From Fictibacillus barbaricus (lineage in GTDB: Bacteria > Bacillota > Bacilli > Bacillales > Fictibacillaceae): a DNA stretch of 64,000 bases. This document shows positions 53,914 to 63,886 of the stretch, in pieces (positions within the stretch are counted from its first letter, which is position 1; every line of letters begins with the position of its first letter). The notes under the pieces were generated by a model. The model saw only the letters and a list, made by a program, of their open reading frames with translations, had not been told where the DNA came from and ran no database searches. The DNA lies in contig NZ_BMCE01000004.1 in assembly GCF_014635025.1 (NCBI RefSeq), positions 62,001 through 126,000 of the forward strand. Reading direction: 5' to 3'. The position numbers and the translations under genes were made by a program.

Positions 53914-56900
53914 ATGAAAACAAATCATTTTCGCTTTTCCGCTCTCATAATGTGCTTGTGCCTGTTGATTCCTTTGCTTCTTCCGAACGGAGTAACCGCA
54001 AAAACTCAGAGCCCCCACCCTATGATAAAAAAACACCATATCGACATCGTTAAGATCAGCAGCAAACTAAAGGAACAATACAAAAATAAGGAGCAAGTGA
54101 CATTTCTGATCAAATTAAAGGAGCAGGCAAATACTCTAGAGGCTGCAAAAGAGGCTGATGTAAAGGCAAAAAAACAGAAGCTTAGTTCCTACAAAACAAA
54201 ACTTAATAAACGATCAGCAGTAGTCTCCTCACTTCGTGCGAAAGCAATTGAAACGCAAACCAATCTTAAACAATACTTAGACGAACAGAAAAAGTTAGGT
54301 CATGCAAAAGATATTAGATCCTATTATATTGTAAATGGTATGTCTGTAACAGCCACAAAAGAAGTGATGGAAAAGGTGGCTTCCTTTCCTGAGGTAGAAA
54401 AAGTCCTACCAAACGAGATACGACAGCTACACCCCGTTATAGAAAAGGCGATCCCATCTAAAGAACCTACTAAAGCAATAAAAGAGATGACAGATAACAA
54501 CATAGAATGGAACCTTGAAAGTGTTCATGCTCCTCAAGTATGGGAGATGGGCATTGATGGAACAGGAACAGTGATAGCAAACATTGATACTGGAGTGCAG
54601 TGGGACCACCCTGCGTTAAAAACAAAATATCGCGGCTACGATGGATCTACTGGCTCAGTCAGTCATGAATACAATTGGTTTGATGCAACAGCTGGGGAAA
54701 CTGCACCTTATGATGATTTGGCTCATGGAACCCATACGATGGGAACAATGGTAGGATCTGAACCTGATGGGTCCAACCGGATCGGAGTAGCTCCAGGTGC
54801 CAAATGGATGGCGGTCAAAGCCTTCACTAACGAAGGTGGAACAGATACCAATCTACTGTCAGCAGGCGAATGGATCCTTGCACCCACCGATGCTAATGGC
54901 AATCCGCACCCTGAAAAAGCACCCGATGTTGTCAATAATTCTTGGGGCGGTGGTCCAGGACTAGATGACTGGTACCGTGAAATGGTTCAAAACTGGCGAG
55001 CGGCAGACATCTTCCCCGCATTTGCTGCTGGAAATGGACTTGACCAAGCTCCTGGAACAATCGCAAATCCTGCAAACTATCCTGAATCCTTTGCAGTAGG
55101 TGCCACAGATTCCGATGACAAGCTCGCCTATTTTTCATTAGTTGGTCCTTCTCCATATGGCGGGATTCTAAAGCCGGAAATTACAGCCCCCGGTGTGAAC
55201 GTTCGCTCTTCAGTCCCTGGAGGTGGGTATGAAGGGGGTTGGAACGGTACATCTATGGCCACTCCACATGTTGCAGCAGTGGTCTCCATGCTTCGTCAAG
55301 TAAATGCAAATTTAACAGTTGAAGAAATCGATGAAATTTTAAAAAAATCAGCCATACCTCTTACTGACAGTAGATTCCTAGAAAGTCCAAATAATGGGTA
55401 TGGATATGGTCTTATAAACGCGTATGACGCTGTGTCTTCCATTACAATTGGTCTCGGAACAATCAAGGGGACCATTTTAAAACAAGGAATAGACAACGAG
55501 ATCCCAACATATACACATGAATCGCCTAAAGAAACGTATGCAGATATGGATACCCCATTGTCAATTACAACTAAGGATAATATCAGCATCCAATCTGTTT
55601 TTCTTGAATACCAAGATAAAGATGGTAAACCGGTATCGGTTGAAGCCCAACGCACAAGTGGAAATTATGTCGATGGTACATACTCGGCTGTACTTCCAGG
55701 AAACGTGATTGGTATCCCTTCTGTTTCATATCGTTGGAGAATTATTGATTACGGACAGAATGAAGTTATTACTGACACGTATAATATCAACGTTATTCCC
55801 GGGGTCACCATAGGATATTCTACTGATTTTGAATCCCAGCCCAATGGCTGGAAGTCATGGGGTACTTTAAGTACATGGGAATGGGGACAACCTATTTCAG
55901 GTCCAGGCCATGCGGCATCAGGTGAAAAGGTATATGCCACCAACCTAGAGGGAAATTACGATAATAGTGCAAATATGTCATTAATGATGCCAGCTATCGA
56001 TCTTGGAGCTGGTACTGCCTTCCTTCAATTTAAGCATTGGTACGACATCGGATACTCTTTTGATAATGATTATGCCCAAGTATTCGTTTCTACCGATCAG
56101 CACAATTGGGAGGAAAAAGCTCGTTTTACAGACCAAAGCAATGGCTGGCTTGATGCACAGGTTGACCTGTCGACCTATGCCAACAAGCGCATCTATATTA
56201 TGTTTAACTTTATATCAGATCAATATCAGCAAAAGCCAGGCTGGTATTTGGATGATGTGAAATTGTCGGCTTCTTCAAATGGAACTAACATCACGGACAT
56301 GCTAATTGATACAGGCAAAAGCAACAAACCGAATAATCCTGAAGAGAAACCCGTCAATCCTCACAGGATTCAGTCAATCAACCATTTTGATTCCAAGAAT
56401 ATAAATCAATCTGCTCCTGTCGGACTGCCCCTTCCTGCAGAGATTAGTGTTTTAGAGACAGGACGTTCAGTAAAAACAAGTCTTCAAAATGGAACTTACT
56501 CTCTGACACATTCAGTTGGAGATTATACTTTAGTAGCAGAAGCCTATGGATATCGTCCCGCCCAAAAGAGTGTGAAAGTTCCGAATGGGGAGATTGTGGA
56601 AAACTTTGTGCTCGAAGCACTTCCTAAAGGTACTATCACTGGTAAGGTTATTGATAAACGCACAGGGGGTCCCATCGCAAATGCTACATTGCTTTTAATG
56701 GAAGACGCCGTTGTTCAACCGGTACAAACTGATAATAGAGGCCGTTATCAGCTTACAGCTTTTGAAGGGACGTATACTTTAAAAGTCATGGCATCAGGAT
56801 ACGTAAGCCAAGAAATAGAAGTGAGTGTAACCGGCAGTAAAATAGCTAATAAAGATTTTTCTCTAAAACCATTTATTACAATGCCTGGTGAGGAAATTGG

Positions 56901-57648
56901 TTATGACGATGGCACAATGGAGAGTGCACGTGCTTTTGAAACAGCAGGAAATGCGTTGGGTGTTAAAATGTCCCTGCCACAAGGGAAAAAACAAGCTTTA
57001 GTTACTGGTGGACTGTATAAATTTTTTGGTAACGACTGGCCTTATCCGGGCGGTACGGAAATTCAAGTAGCTGTTTATGATGCGAGCGGTCCAGATGGAT
57101 TACCAGGCAAGAAACTGGCTGGACCGATTGACGCGACTGCTCTTCGAAACGGGGAATGGACAAAGATCGACTTATCGAAGTATGGCATTCAAGTTTATGG
57201 GGATTTCTATTTGGTATATATCCAATCTGTCAACTACCCACATGCCCCTGGCCTTGGATATGATGCTAATGGAACAAATGCAGAACGAAGCTGGGAGTTT
57301 TTCGATGGTTCTTGGAGACTTGCAGATGTTGAAGAAGGTAACTATATGATACGCGCCCTTCTTGATTATGAACTGCCTTCTCCTGTAATAACATCTCCAA
57401 CAGATGGCTTTATAACCAATCAAGACACGGCTAAAATCGAAGGTGAGACTACTCCAAATATGAAAGTGACGGTATTAAGGGATGGCAAGCTTGCAGGTAC
57501 AACAACTTCTGACCAAAGTGGTAACTTTTTTGTAAATGTGGAGCTAAAGCAAGGTACTAATAAGTTAACAGCAATAGTTACTACTGATCGGGGAAGTACC
57601 GATGAGTCCGCCCCTGTAACCGTCATATATAATAAGAAGTCACAGTAA
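53914..57648 (+). CDS. bpr: Secreted subtilisin, bacillopeptidase F-like (copy 2)
   Basis: 1244 residues: signal peptide (1-29), I9-like propeptide (about 60-175), S8 protease with D225 (NIDTGVQWDHP), H271 (HGTHTMGTM), N374 (AAGN) and S447 (NGTSMATPH), a jelly-roll/MAM-like domain (about 630-795), carboxypeptidase-regulatory-like repeats (about 845-990) and a C-terminal Ig-like domain (ITSPTDGF). Complete catalytic triad. It is co-linear with copy 1 through the first ~1200 residues but has one C-terminal Ig-like module instead of two. The paralogues diverge from each other across the EEP gene. Confidence 0.9.
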   Translation: MKTNHFRFSALIMCLCLLIPLLLPNGVTAKTQSPHPMIKKHHIDIVKISSKLKEQYKNKEQVTFLIKLKEQANTLEAAKEADVKAKKQKLSSYKTKLNKRSAVVSSLRAKAIETQTNLKQYLDEQKKLGHAKDIRSYYIVNGMSVTATKEVMEKVASFPEVEKVLPNEIRQLHPVIEKAIPSKEPTKAIKEMTDNNIEWNLESVHAPQVWEMGIDGTGTVIANIDTGVQWDHPALKTKYRGYDGSTGSVSHEYNWFDATAGETAPYDDLAHGTHTMGTMVGSEPDGSNRIGVAPGAKWMAVKAFTNEGGTDTNLLSAGEWILAPTDANGNPHPEKAPDVVNNSWGGGPGLDDWYREMVQNWRAADIFPAFAAGNGLDQAPGTIANPANYPESFAVGATDSDDKLAYFSLVGPSPYGGILKPEITAPGVNVRSSVPGGGYEGGWNGTSMATPHVAAVVSMLRQVNANLTVEEIDEILKKSAIPLTDSRFLESPNNGYGYGLINAYDAVSSITIGLGTIKGTILKQGIDNEIPTYTHESPKETYADMDTPLSITTKDNISIQSVFLEYQDKDGKPVSVEAQRTSGNYVDGTYSAVLPGNVIGIPSVSYRWRIIDYGQNEVITDTYNINVIPGVTIGYSTDFESQPNGWKSWGTLSTWEWGQPISGPGHAASGEKVYATNLEGNYDNSANMSLMMPAIDLGAGTAFLQFKHWYDIGYSFDNDYAQVFVSTDQHNWEEKARFTDQSNGWLDAQVDLSTYANKRIYIMFNFISDQYQQKPGWYLDDVKLSASSNGTNITDMLIDTGKSNKPNNPEEKPVNPHRIQSINHFDSKNINQSAPVGLPLPAEISVLETGRSVKTSLQNGTYSLTHSVGDYTLVAEAYGYRPAQKSVKVPNGEIVENFVLEALPKGTITGKVIDKRTGGPIANATLLLMEDAVVQPVQTDNRGRYQLTAFEGTYTLKVMASGYVSQEIEVSVTGSKIANKDFSLKPFITMPGEEIGYDDGTMESARAFETAGNALGVKMSLPQGKKQALVTGGLYKFFGNDWPYPGGTEIQVAVYDASGPDGLPGKKLAGPIDATALRNGEWTKIDLSKYGIQVYGDFYLVYIQSVNYPHAPGLGYDANGTNAERSWEFFDGSWRLADVEEGNYMIRALLDYELPSPVITSPTDGFITNQDTAKIEGETTPNMKVTVLRDGKLAGTTTSDQSGNFFVNVELKQGTNKLTAIVTTDRGSTDESAPVTVIYNKKSQ

Positions 57649-57700
57649 GTTTAGATTTTGTTAGCAAACAAAACTGATTTAATTAAAATTCTCTATTATA

Positions 57701-57732
57701 AAAGCACTCCTCTATTCGAGTGCTTTTTTGTT
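57701..57732 (+). terminator. Terminator of the second bacillopeptidase F-like gene
   Basis: AAAGCACTC / GAGTGCTTT hairpin followed by TTTG. It lies 52 bp past the stop. Confidence 0.85.
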
Positions 57733-57939
57733 AGACATGAATTTATTACCTAAGCCTATTCCTCTGTTTGGTAACATGAAAAATCCTTTTAATTTATAGT
57801 ATTTAGTTATTATTACAGCCCGAGTCACATTACATTAACGATTAAAACAGTCCATAAATCTATATACATTAAACGCTTGTTTAAAATCGTGTTTGCTCCT
57901 TATCAAATCAGCGGCTATAAATTAATGTTTATGGATACA

Positions 57940-57973
57940 AAAAAGAGCACCCATTTAATCGGTTGCTCTTTTT
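57940..57973 (-). terminator. Terminator of the catabolic operon
   Basis: AAAAAGAGCA / TGCTCTTTTT stem, U-rich on both strands, 53 bp past the MFS stop. The rest of 57733-58026 shows no gene. Confidence 0.8.
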
Positions 57974-58026
57974 AAATATTTTATGGATGGACTTGTGTGC
58001 GGAACATATTACGAATAATATACGTT

Positions 58027-59319
58027 TTATCCGATACCAACACTTTTATCAATCTTACCAATTAAGAAAATATGAGCTCCGAAACCTAACACTATTGCAA
58101 TCACCCCTGTTAAAATTAGAGATGATTGGAAACTGCCAGTCCAAGAATAGAGGATGCCAGTGAGAGCAGGAGCAAATGCCCCGCCGATATTCCCACCAAA
58201 ATTCTGAAGGGCTGAAACGGATGAAACAACACGCCGTGAGGCAATATCCATTGGGAGCGAATTGATATTCGGCGAGGCTATACCAAGTGAACCCATCGAT
58301 AAGATAAGAAACAAGACTGTAAGATTAGCCGTTGGTGCATATGCCGAGATGATAATAAAAATGGTTGAGAGTATAAAACCGCAGCCTATAAAAGTTTTTC
58401 GTACTAAGGATAAATGACCTCCAGACTTAATCCACCAATCCGCTGCCCAACCAGAAGAAATTCCTGCAATAACCGCCAGTAGAAAAGGAACCATGGAAAG
58501 GAAACCTGTTTTCAAAAAACCCATCTTCAGTTCAAGAACTAGATAACTAGGCACCCAAGTGATGAAAACAAAGTAAACATAAAGATATCCAGCCTGTCCT
58601 AAGATCAAGGCCCATACTGAACGATTTTTTAGTAAAGAAAACCAACTAATTGAGCCTTGTTTTTCATTTTCTTCATTGACTTCCGCGGGAATAACTTCTT
58701 TGTTTCTACGATAAAAAGGAAGCCAGATTACTAGCCATAGTAAACTAATAGCACCTGTAATATAAAAGACCCATTGCCAGCCGTATGCAACCATAATCGT
58801 TGCTGCCAACGGAGCCCCTAACGTAACTCCTACCTTTGTTCCCGAGAAATAAATACCAACTACTTTTCCACGGTCTTCTTTTTTGAATACTTCAGAAACT
58901 ATTTTTGCTGCTGATGGAACTAGCGTTGATTCTCCTGTTCCCAACAATGCACGCATTGCTCCTAAAAAAGGAATACTTGTAGTAATACCTGTAAACACGG
59001 TTGCTAACGACCATATACCCACACCCAATGGTAACATTCTGCTTGCATGGTATCGATCGATAAGAGGTCCTGCAAAAAGATAGAAGAAGGCCAATGACCA
59101 ATTAAACATTGAGAGAAGTATCCCGCCAGTTGCTGGGCTTATATTATACTCTTTTATCAAAACTGGCATAACGATAGAGAAATTGATTCTGTCCAAATAG
59201 GCTATTACCATTGCCAAAAAAAGTGAGGTTACGATAAACCATTGATACCGGCTCCAACTTGTATGGATTACTACCTCTTTTTGCATAGTAGAAGAAGATG
59301 GTTCCATAATGCTTTTCAC
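58027..59319 (-). CDS. MFS transporter, anion:cation symporter family
   Basis: 430 residues from GTG 59319 with GGAGGATA upstream. Twelve helices, with YLDRINFSIVMP in helix 1 and FAGPLIDRY in loop 2-3, typical of ACS-family (phthalate, glucarate, hexuronate) symporters that import organic acids. It is the last gene of the minus-strand operon behind the M20 amidohydrolase (76-bp gap), so it probably imports the substrate degraded by this cluster. Confidence 0.9.
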   Translation of the reverse strand: MKSIMEPSSSTMQKEVVIHTSWSRYQWFIVTSLFLAMVIAYLDRINFSIVMPVLIKEYNISPATGGILLSMFNWSLAFFYLFAGPLIDRYHASRMLPLGVGIWSLATVFTGITTSIPFLGAMRALLGTGESTLVPSAAKIVSEVFKKEDRGKVVGIYFSGTKVGVTLGAPLAATIMVAYGWQWVFYITGAISLLWLVIWLPFYRRNKEVIPAEVNEENEKQGSISWFSLLKNRSVWALILGQAGYLYVYFVFITWVPSYLVLELKMGFLKTGFLSMVPFLLAVIAGISSGWAADWWIKSGGHLSLVRKTFIGCGFILSTIFIIISAYAPTANLTVLFLILSMGSLGIASPNINSLPMDIASRRVVSSVSALQNFGGNIGGAFAPALTGILYSWTGSFQSSLILTGVIAIVLGFGAHIFLIGKIDKSVGIG

Positions 59320-59395
59320 AGTTATATCCTCCCTATATCATCAGGATTGTTAAACCAATACTGCTATTCCTGCTAACCGTTTTAATAAAAAAGTT

Positions 59396-60655
59396 TTATT
59401 TTATTTCATTTAATTGATCAAAGGCTAAGAGAGCCCTTGCCATTGCTTCAACCCCTAGAGCAACATCTTCATAAGAAGTCCATTCCTCTGGACAGTGGCT
59501 CCTTCCATCCTTGCTTGGAACAAAAATCATTCCAACAGGTGAAATTTTAGCTAATTGATTCGCGTCGTGCCCAGCTCCACTTGGAATAAGCAGGGTAGGG
59601 GCAGTTTCCTTACAAGCTACTTCTAGAACACTCAGGATATAAGGGGGTACAAGGATAGGTTCAGATTTGGACAGGCAGTCAAAATTAACTGTTAATCCCC
59701 TGTATTCTGCAATATTAATAGACTTCTCTTTTAAGTCATTGATGATCTGTTCAAGATTACCAGTATCTAAGGAACGTACTTCCAAATCAAAAATAACTTT
59801 ACCAGGAATGACATTGGATGCATTCGGTTCAACATTTAACTTCCCTACCGTTCCAACAACTGGTTCCATATATTCCTTCTGGCACAATGTCTCCAGTTCT
59901 AATATGATCTGAGATGATCCAGTCATTGCATCAAATCTCATATCCATAGGAGTTGTGCCAGCATGGTTGGGCTTTCCCTCAACGATAACACGGTAACGAT
60001 GAATTCCAACGATCCCCGTTACTACACCCAACTTATAATTGTACTGTTCTAAAACTGGCCCTTGCTCTATGTGCATCTCCAAGTAAAGGGCGACATCCCC
60101 CGACTTTCTTGGAAGGTTACTGATTTCTTCAGGATAGCCACCTGCATCCCGTATCCCTTCTCTTAATACTAATCCTGAAGGATCTCTCCTTTGGAGCATC
60201 TCTTGGGATAAATTATCTACCATGCCCCGACTACCGATTGTTGAAATTCCAAATTCACTTGGCTCTTCTGCCGTAAAATCAATGATTTCAAGCGGATGTT
60301 GTAAGATTGTCCCCGTTTCTTTTAGCATTCTAGCAATCTCTAATCCACCAATTACTCCTATAATTCCGTCGAATCTACCTCCTCCGGTTACAGTATCCGT
60401 ATGAGAACCAATTAAAATCGGAGGAAGTTGGGGATTGGATCCTGGAATTCTCCCAATTAGGTTAGATGCTGCGTCGATATTCACTTCCATTCCGATGGCC
60501 AGCATTTGATTTTCCAACCATTCTCTCCCTTGATAGTACCAAGGGGTAAAAGGCCTTCTGGTCCACCCTGGTTTTTCCGGATCGGTTAATGTTGCCAGTT
60601 TCTCAATATCTGACTGAATTCGTTTAACGTTAGGTGCCAAGGCAAACGTGTTCAT
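59396..60655 (-). CDS. M20 family amidohydrolase (allantoate/N-carbamoyl-amino acid hydrolase type)
   Basis: A 419-residue protein with metal ligands in GSHTDTV (H86 region), RFDGIIG and TAEEPSEFG, a central dimerisation domain (HAGTTPMDMRFDA) and SGAGHDAN near the C-terminus, the pattern of Zn/Mn-dependent allantoate amidohydrolases and N-carbamoyl-L-amino acid amidohydrolases. It would cleave the ureido product of the adjacent hydantoinase-like enzyme. ATG 60655 is used; GTG 60658 directly precedes it. Gap to the hydantoinase gene 28 bp. Confidence 0.9.
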   Translation of the reverse strand: MNTFALAPNVKRIQSDIEKLATLTDPEKPGWTRRPFTPWYYQGREWLENQMLAIGMEVNIDAASNLIGRIPGSNPQLPPILIGSHTDTVTGGGRFDGIIGVIGGLEIARMLKETGTILQHPLEIIDFTAEEPSEFGISTIGSRGMVDNLSQEMLQRRDPSGLVLREGIRDAGGYPEEISNLPRKSGDVALYLEMHIEQGPVLEQYNYKLGVVTGIVGIHRYRVIVEGKPNHAGTTPMDMRFDAMTGSSQIILELETLCQKEYMEPVVGTVGKLNVEPNASNVIPGKVIFDLEVRSLDTGNLEQIINDLKEKSINIAEYRGLTVNFDCLSKSEPILVPPYILSVLEVACKETAPTLLIPSGAGHDANQLAKISPVGMIFVPSKDGRSHCPEEWTSYEDVALGVEAMARALLAFDQLNEIK

Positions 60656-60683
60656 CACATGAACTCCTCTCTAATGTTTGATT

Positions 60684-62087
60684 CTAGACCAATGCATTTT
60701 CGTTTTTTGAAACAAGGACCCCATGTCCATGTTTAGCCGGAATAAATTTCCCATCTCCCTGTTCACCGACAACCCGTCCGTTATAAACAATCTTTCCGCG
60801 AACCAGTGTATGTGTTAATCGCCCCTGCATTTCCATTCCATGATAAGGGCTCCACCCTGCACTTGAATGCAAGTCTTTTTCATCCAGGACCCATTTGGCC
60901 ATAGGATCTATAATGACCAAGTCGGCATCTTTCCCTTCCTCGATGCTTCCCTTACAGTAGTCTAGACCAAATATAGAAGCTGGTTTTTCGCTTAACATCT
61001 TAGCTAGCTGAAGGATGGTAATTCTGCCTTTAGCCACTCCTTCGCTGTACATTATGGGTAATAACGTCTCTACACCAGGGGTGCCAGAAGCATTATCGAA
61101 TATGTTTTTATGGCTTTTTCTTTCAATTAACCAAGGTGCATGGTCTGATGTAACGATATCGATCATTCCTCTCGACATTTGACTCCACAACTGTTCCATA
61201 TCCTTTCGAGAACGCAGAGGTGGATTTATCTTTCCTTTCGCTTTAAGTGATAGCATATCGTTCTCTTCAAATGCCAGATAATGGGTGCAGGTTTCAGCAG
61301 TTACTTGTGTTCCTTTGGAACGATAATAATCTACCAATTCAAAGATGCGAGGGAAGGTGCAATGGTATAGGTGTAGTTTTACTCCTGACCAATAGGCCAT
61401 TTCCATCACCTTCAACGCAGCTGTCGATTCGCTAATTTTAGGTCTGCTCCAGCAATGGGACCTTGGATCTTCGCCTTCATCCTGATATTTTTGAATAAAC
61501 TTGTGAACAATTTCATTCGTTTCAGCATGTACACCGACTGGACAGCCTGTCTCAGTAATTTTAGTAAAAGCTTCGTATAATTCTCCATCATCAATCCGTG
61601 GAAAGCGGTATGAGTCGGTGTTGAACATGGAAACTTTAAAACCGCACGCACCCGCTTTAGCCATTAGAGGGATCTGATTTAGCCCGTTTTTCTTATAGAT
61701 GGTAGCCAGCAATGCCATATCTACTACGGTTTCTTTATTTAGCCGCTCCATTTTTTCTAAAAACAACTCTTCAGTACACACCATTCCTGTTGCATCATAA
61801 GGCATCTCAATAATTGTCGTTACTCCACCTGCGGCAGCGGATCGACTCGCTGTTGTAAACCCCTCATCTAAAGAACTATAACAATGGACATGTGCATCGA
61901 TCGCACCTGGAAGCACATAGTGTCCGTGGGCATTTATAGTTTCTTTCCCTCTCACCGCGATATTGTCCTTAAATACACCATCGATCTTGCCGTTTTTTAT
62001 TGCTACGCTGGCATTATAAAGAACGTCATTAGGTAATACGATATTACCTTTAATCACTACATCATAATTGTTTTGATCGTTACCCAT
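60684..62087 (-). CDS. Cyclic amidohydrolase (dihydropyrimidinase/allantoinase family)
   Basis: A 467-residue TIM-barrel amidohydrolase with the metal motif DAHVHC, the carboxylated lysine in GFKVSMF, HAETNE, LYHCT and TSDHAPW. It hydrolyses cyclic amides such as allantoin, hydantoins or dihydropyrimidines. AAAGGAGG precedes ATG. With the M20 enzyme downstream, ring opening then ureido cleavage is a natural two-step route, but no uricase or urease gene is in view, so the true substrate is uncertain. Confidence 0.9.
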   Translation of the reverse strand: MGNDQNNYDVVIKGNIVLPNDVLYNASVAIKNGKIDGVFKDNIAVRGKETINAHGHYVLPGAIDAHVHCYSSLDEGFTTASRSAAAGGVTTIIEMPYDATGMVCTEELFLEKMERLNKETVVDMALLATIYKKNGLNQIPLMAKAGACGFKVSMFNTDSYRFPRIDDGELYEAFTKITETGCPVGVHAETNEIVHKFIQKYQDEGEDPRSHCWSRPKISESTAALKVMEMAYWSGVKLHLYHCTFPRIFELVDYYRSKGTQVTAETCTHYLAFEENDMLSLKAKGKINPPLRSRKDMEQLWSQMSRGMIDIVTSDHAPWLIERKSHKNIFDNASGTPGVETLLPIMYSEGVAKGRITILQLAKMLSEKPASIFGLDYCKGSIEEGKDADLVIIDPMAKWVLDEKDLHSSAGWSPYHGMEMQGRLTHTLVRGKIVYNGRVVGEQGDGKFIPAKHGHGVLVSKNENALV

Positions 62088-62112
62088 TTGCAGCCTCCTT
62101 TAATTAGTTTGA

Positions 62113-63180
62113 TTATTCAGATAACTTTAATAACAATGGTCCTAATAAAGATAAAGCCACTGAACCTATCAAACAAATAAGCAATGTCTTTCCTCCAAAT
62201 TTTTTCATAGACTTGATATCAACGCTTAGTCCTAAACCAGCCATGGCCATAGACAGCAAGAATGCACTGATTAATATTGTTAATTGAATCATTTCTTCAG
62301 AAACCAAGTCCAACGTATTAATCACGCTCATCGCCAAAAAGCCCACTATAAACCAGGGAAATGGCAATCTTCCAGACCCACCAATGTCATTTTCTTTTTT
62401 ATCCTCTTTCCTATATAGGTATCCAAGAATAAGGGCTATAGGTATAAGCATAGCTACTCTTCCGAGTTTTACGATAATTCCAATTTCACTGCTCTTTACG
62501 CCGCCAACCTGTGAAGCTGCAATTACATGTGCTAATTCGTGTAAAGTTGAGCCAGACCATAGACCGTAAAAATAAGAATCCATAGAAAGAATTGGATACA
62601 GCATGGTATAGATAATCGTACCGATTGTCCCCATTATCGCGATTGTGGCTACTGCGATTGCCGTATGCTCCTTCTTGGAACGGATTAATGGGGCAACTGC
62701 TACGATTGCAGCCGCCCCACAAACCGCGGTACCGACTGCGGTCAATACTGATAAATGGGGATCGACTTTGAACCATTTTCCCAATTGGGTAATAACAATC
62801 AATGTAACTGTAATTAGAAAGGCATTAATAAGTAGTACTTTCCAACCGACTGCTGCTATATCTGAGAGATTCAACCGTAAACCAATTAAGACAATTCCAA
62901 TACGTAGTAATACTTTACTGGAAAATGAGATTCCAACATTTGACTCCTTGGTTACCCCCATCAGTCCCCTCCAAGTCATTCCCAAAAGGATAGAGATAAC
63001 CATAGCACCCATGATAGAAATATAGGGTAGCGTCGCCAAGCCTCTAGCTACAAACGCTAGAACAGCAGTTAAACAGATTCCTTGTAGATACCCCCTTATT
63101 TTGGGGTATTGCGGCTCAAGCTGCAGGGATTGAGAAGCAAATAGTTTAGAAGATTCGATTTTTCTTTTTGCTAAACCCAT
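62113..63180 (-). CDS. YeiH/UPF0324 family putative exporter
   Basis: A 355-residue membrane protein with about ten helices and the family motifs GIVLIGLRLNLSDI, TAVCGAAAI and GSTLHELAHVIAA. YeiH proteins are annotated as putative sulfate exporters without firm evidence. GAGGAAG precedes the ATG. Its presence inside a catabolic operon suggests export of an inorganic or small anionic end product, which is inference. Confidence 0.88.
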   Translation of the reverse strand: MGLAKRKIESSKLFASQSLQLEPQYPKIRGYLQGICLTAVLAFVARGLATLPYISIMGAMVISILLGMTWRGLMGVTKESNVGISFSSKVLLRIGIVLIGLRLNLSDIAAVGWKVLLINAFLITVTLIVITQLGKWFKVDPHLSVLTAVGTAVCGAAAIVAVAPLIRSKKEHTAIAVATIAIMGTIGTIIYTMLYPILSMDSYFYGLWSGSTLHELAHVIAASQVGGVKSSEIGIIVKLGRVAMLIPIALILGYLYRKEDKKENDIGGSGRLPFPWFIVGFLAMSVINTLDLVSEEMIQLTILISAFLLSMAMAGLGLSVDIKSMKKFGGKTLLICLIGSVALSLLGPLLLKLSE

Positions 63181-63222
63181 GTTAAATAGTCCTTCCTCGG
63201 TGAAAATAAGCGTGCTTCTTTC

Positions 63223-63801
63223 CTAAAGTTGGGTACCCGACAGCTCCATTCCCTTCCACCTATCAAAAAGGTGAGCATCGATTCCAAATTGATCAAGTAC
63301 TTTTCCAACGGTTTGGTTAACAATATCATCAACTGTTTTAGGTAAGTGATAGAAAGAAGGCACTGGGGGAAGGATCACACCGCCCATTTGGGTGATTAAT
63401 GTCATATGATTTAAATGACTAAGATTAAACGGCGTTTCCCTGACTAAAAGAACTAACTTTCTTCTTTCCTTCAACTGAACATCTGCTGCTCTGGTGATTA
63501 ATTCGTCATTATAACTGTTGGCGATTGAAGATAATGTTTTTATGGAACATGGGGCTACGATCATCCCATCTACTTTAAAAGAACCGCTTGAAATGGCAGC
63601 TCCTATGTCTCTTTGATCATAGGAATAGGAAACCAAATCAAGAATATCTTTCAACTTATAAGGGGTTTCATGTTCAATGGTTTGAATCGCTGCATTACTG
63701 ATGACAACGTGACTTTCTATCCCTAACCGATTCAGTACCTCTAATGTTCTGATTCCGTAAATCGCACCGCTTGCACCTGATATGCCGACTACTATTTTCA
63801 T
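63223..63801 (-). CDS. ubiX: UbiX/Pad1-type flavin prenyltransferase
   Basis: A 192-residue flavoprotein-fold protein with GISGASGAIYG (nucleotide/prenyl-phosphate loop), APCSIKTLSSIA and LVRETPFNLSHL, the UbiX signatures. It prenylates FMN to make prFMN, the cofactor of UbiD-type decarboxylases. No ubiD gene is seen in the window; it may lie beyond 64 kb. GAGGGGG precedes the ATG. First complete gene of the minus-strand operon. Confidence 0.92.
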   Translation of the reverse strand: MKIVVGISGASGAIYGIRTLEVLNRLGIESHVVISNAAIQTIEHETPYKLKDILDLVSYSYDQRDIGAAISSGSFKVDGMIVAPCSIKTLSSIANSYNDELITRAADVQLKERRKLVLLVRETPFNLSHLNHMTLITQMGGVILPPVPSFYHLPKTVDDIVNQTVGKVLDQFGIDAHLFDRWKGMELSGTQL

Positions 63802-63886
63802 GAATATCCCCCTCGGTATATGATCCGTGATTTTTTAAAGAGAGTTTGCGAACCTCAGTAATTCTCTTCTGTGATTCGCTATAAGC

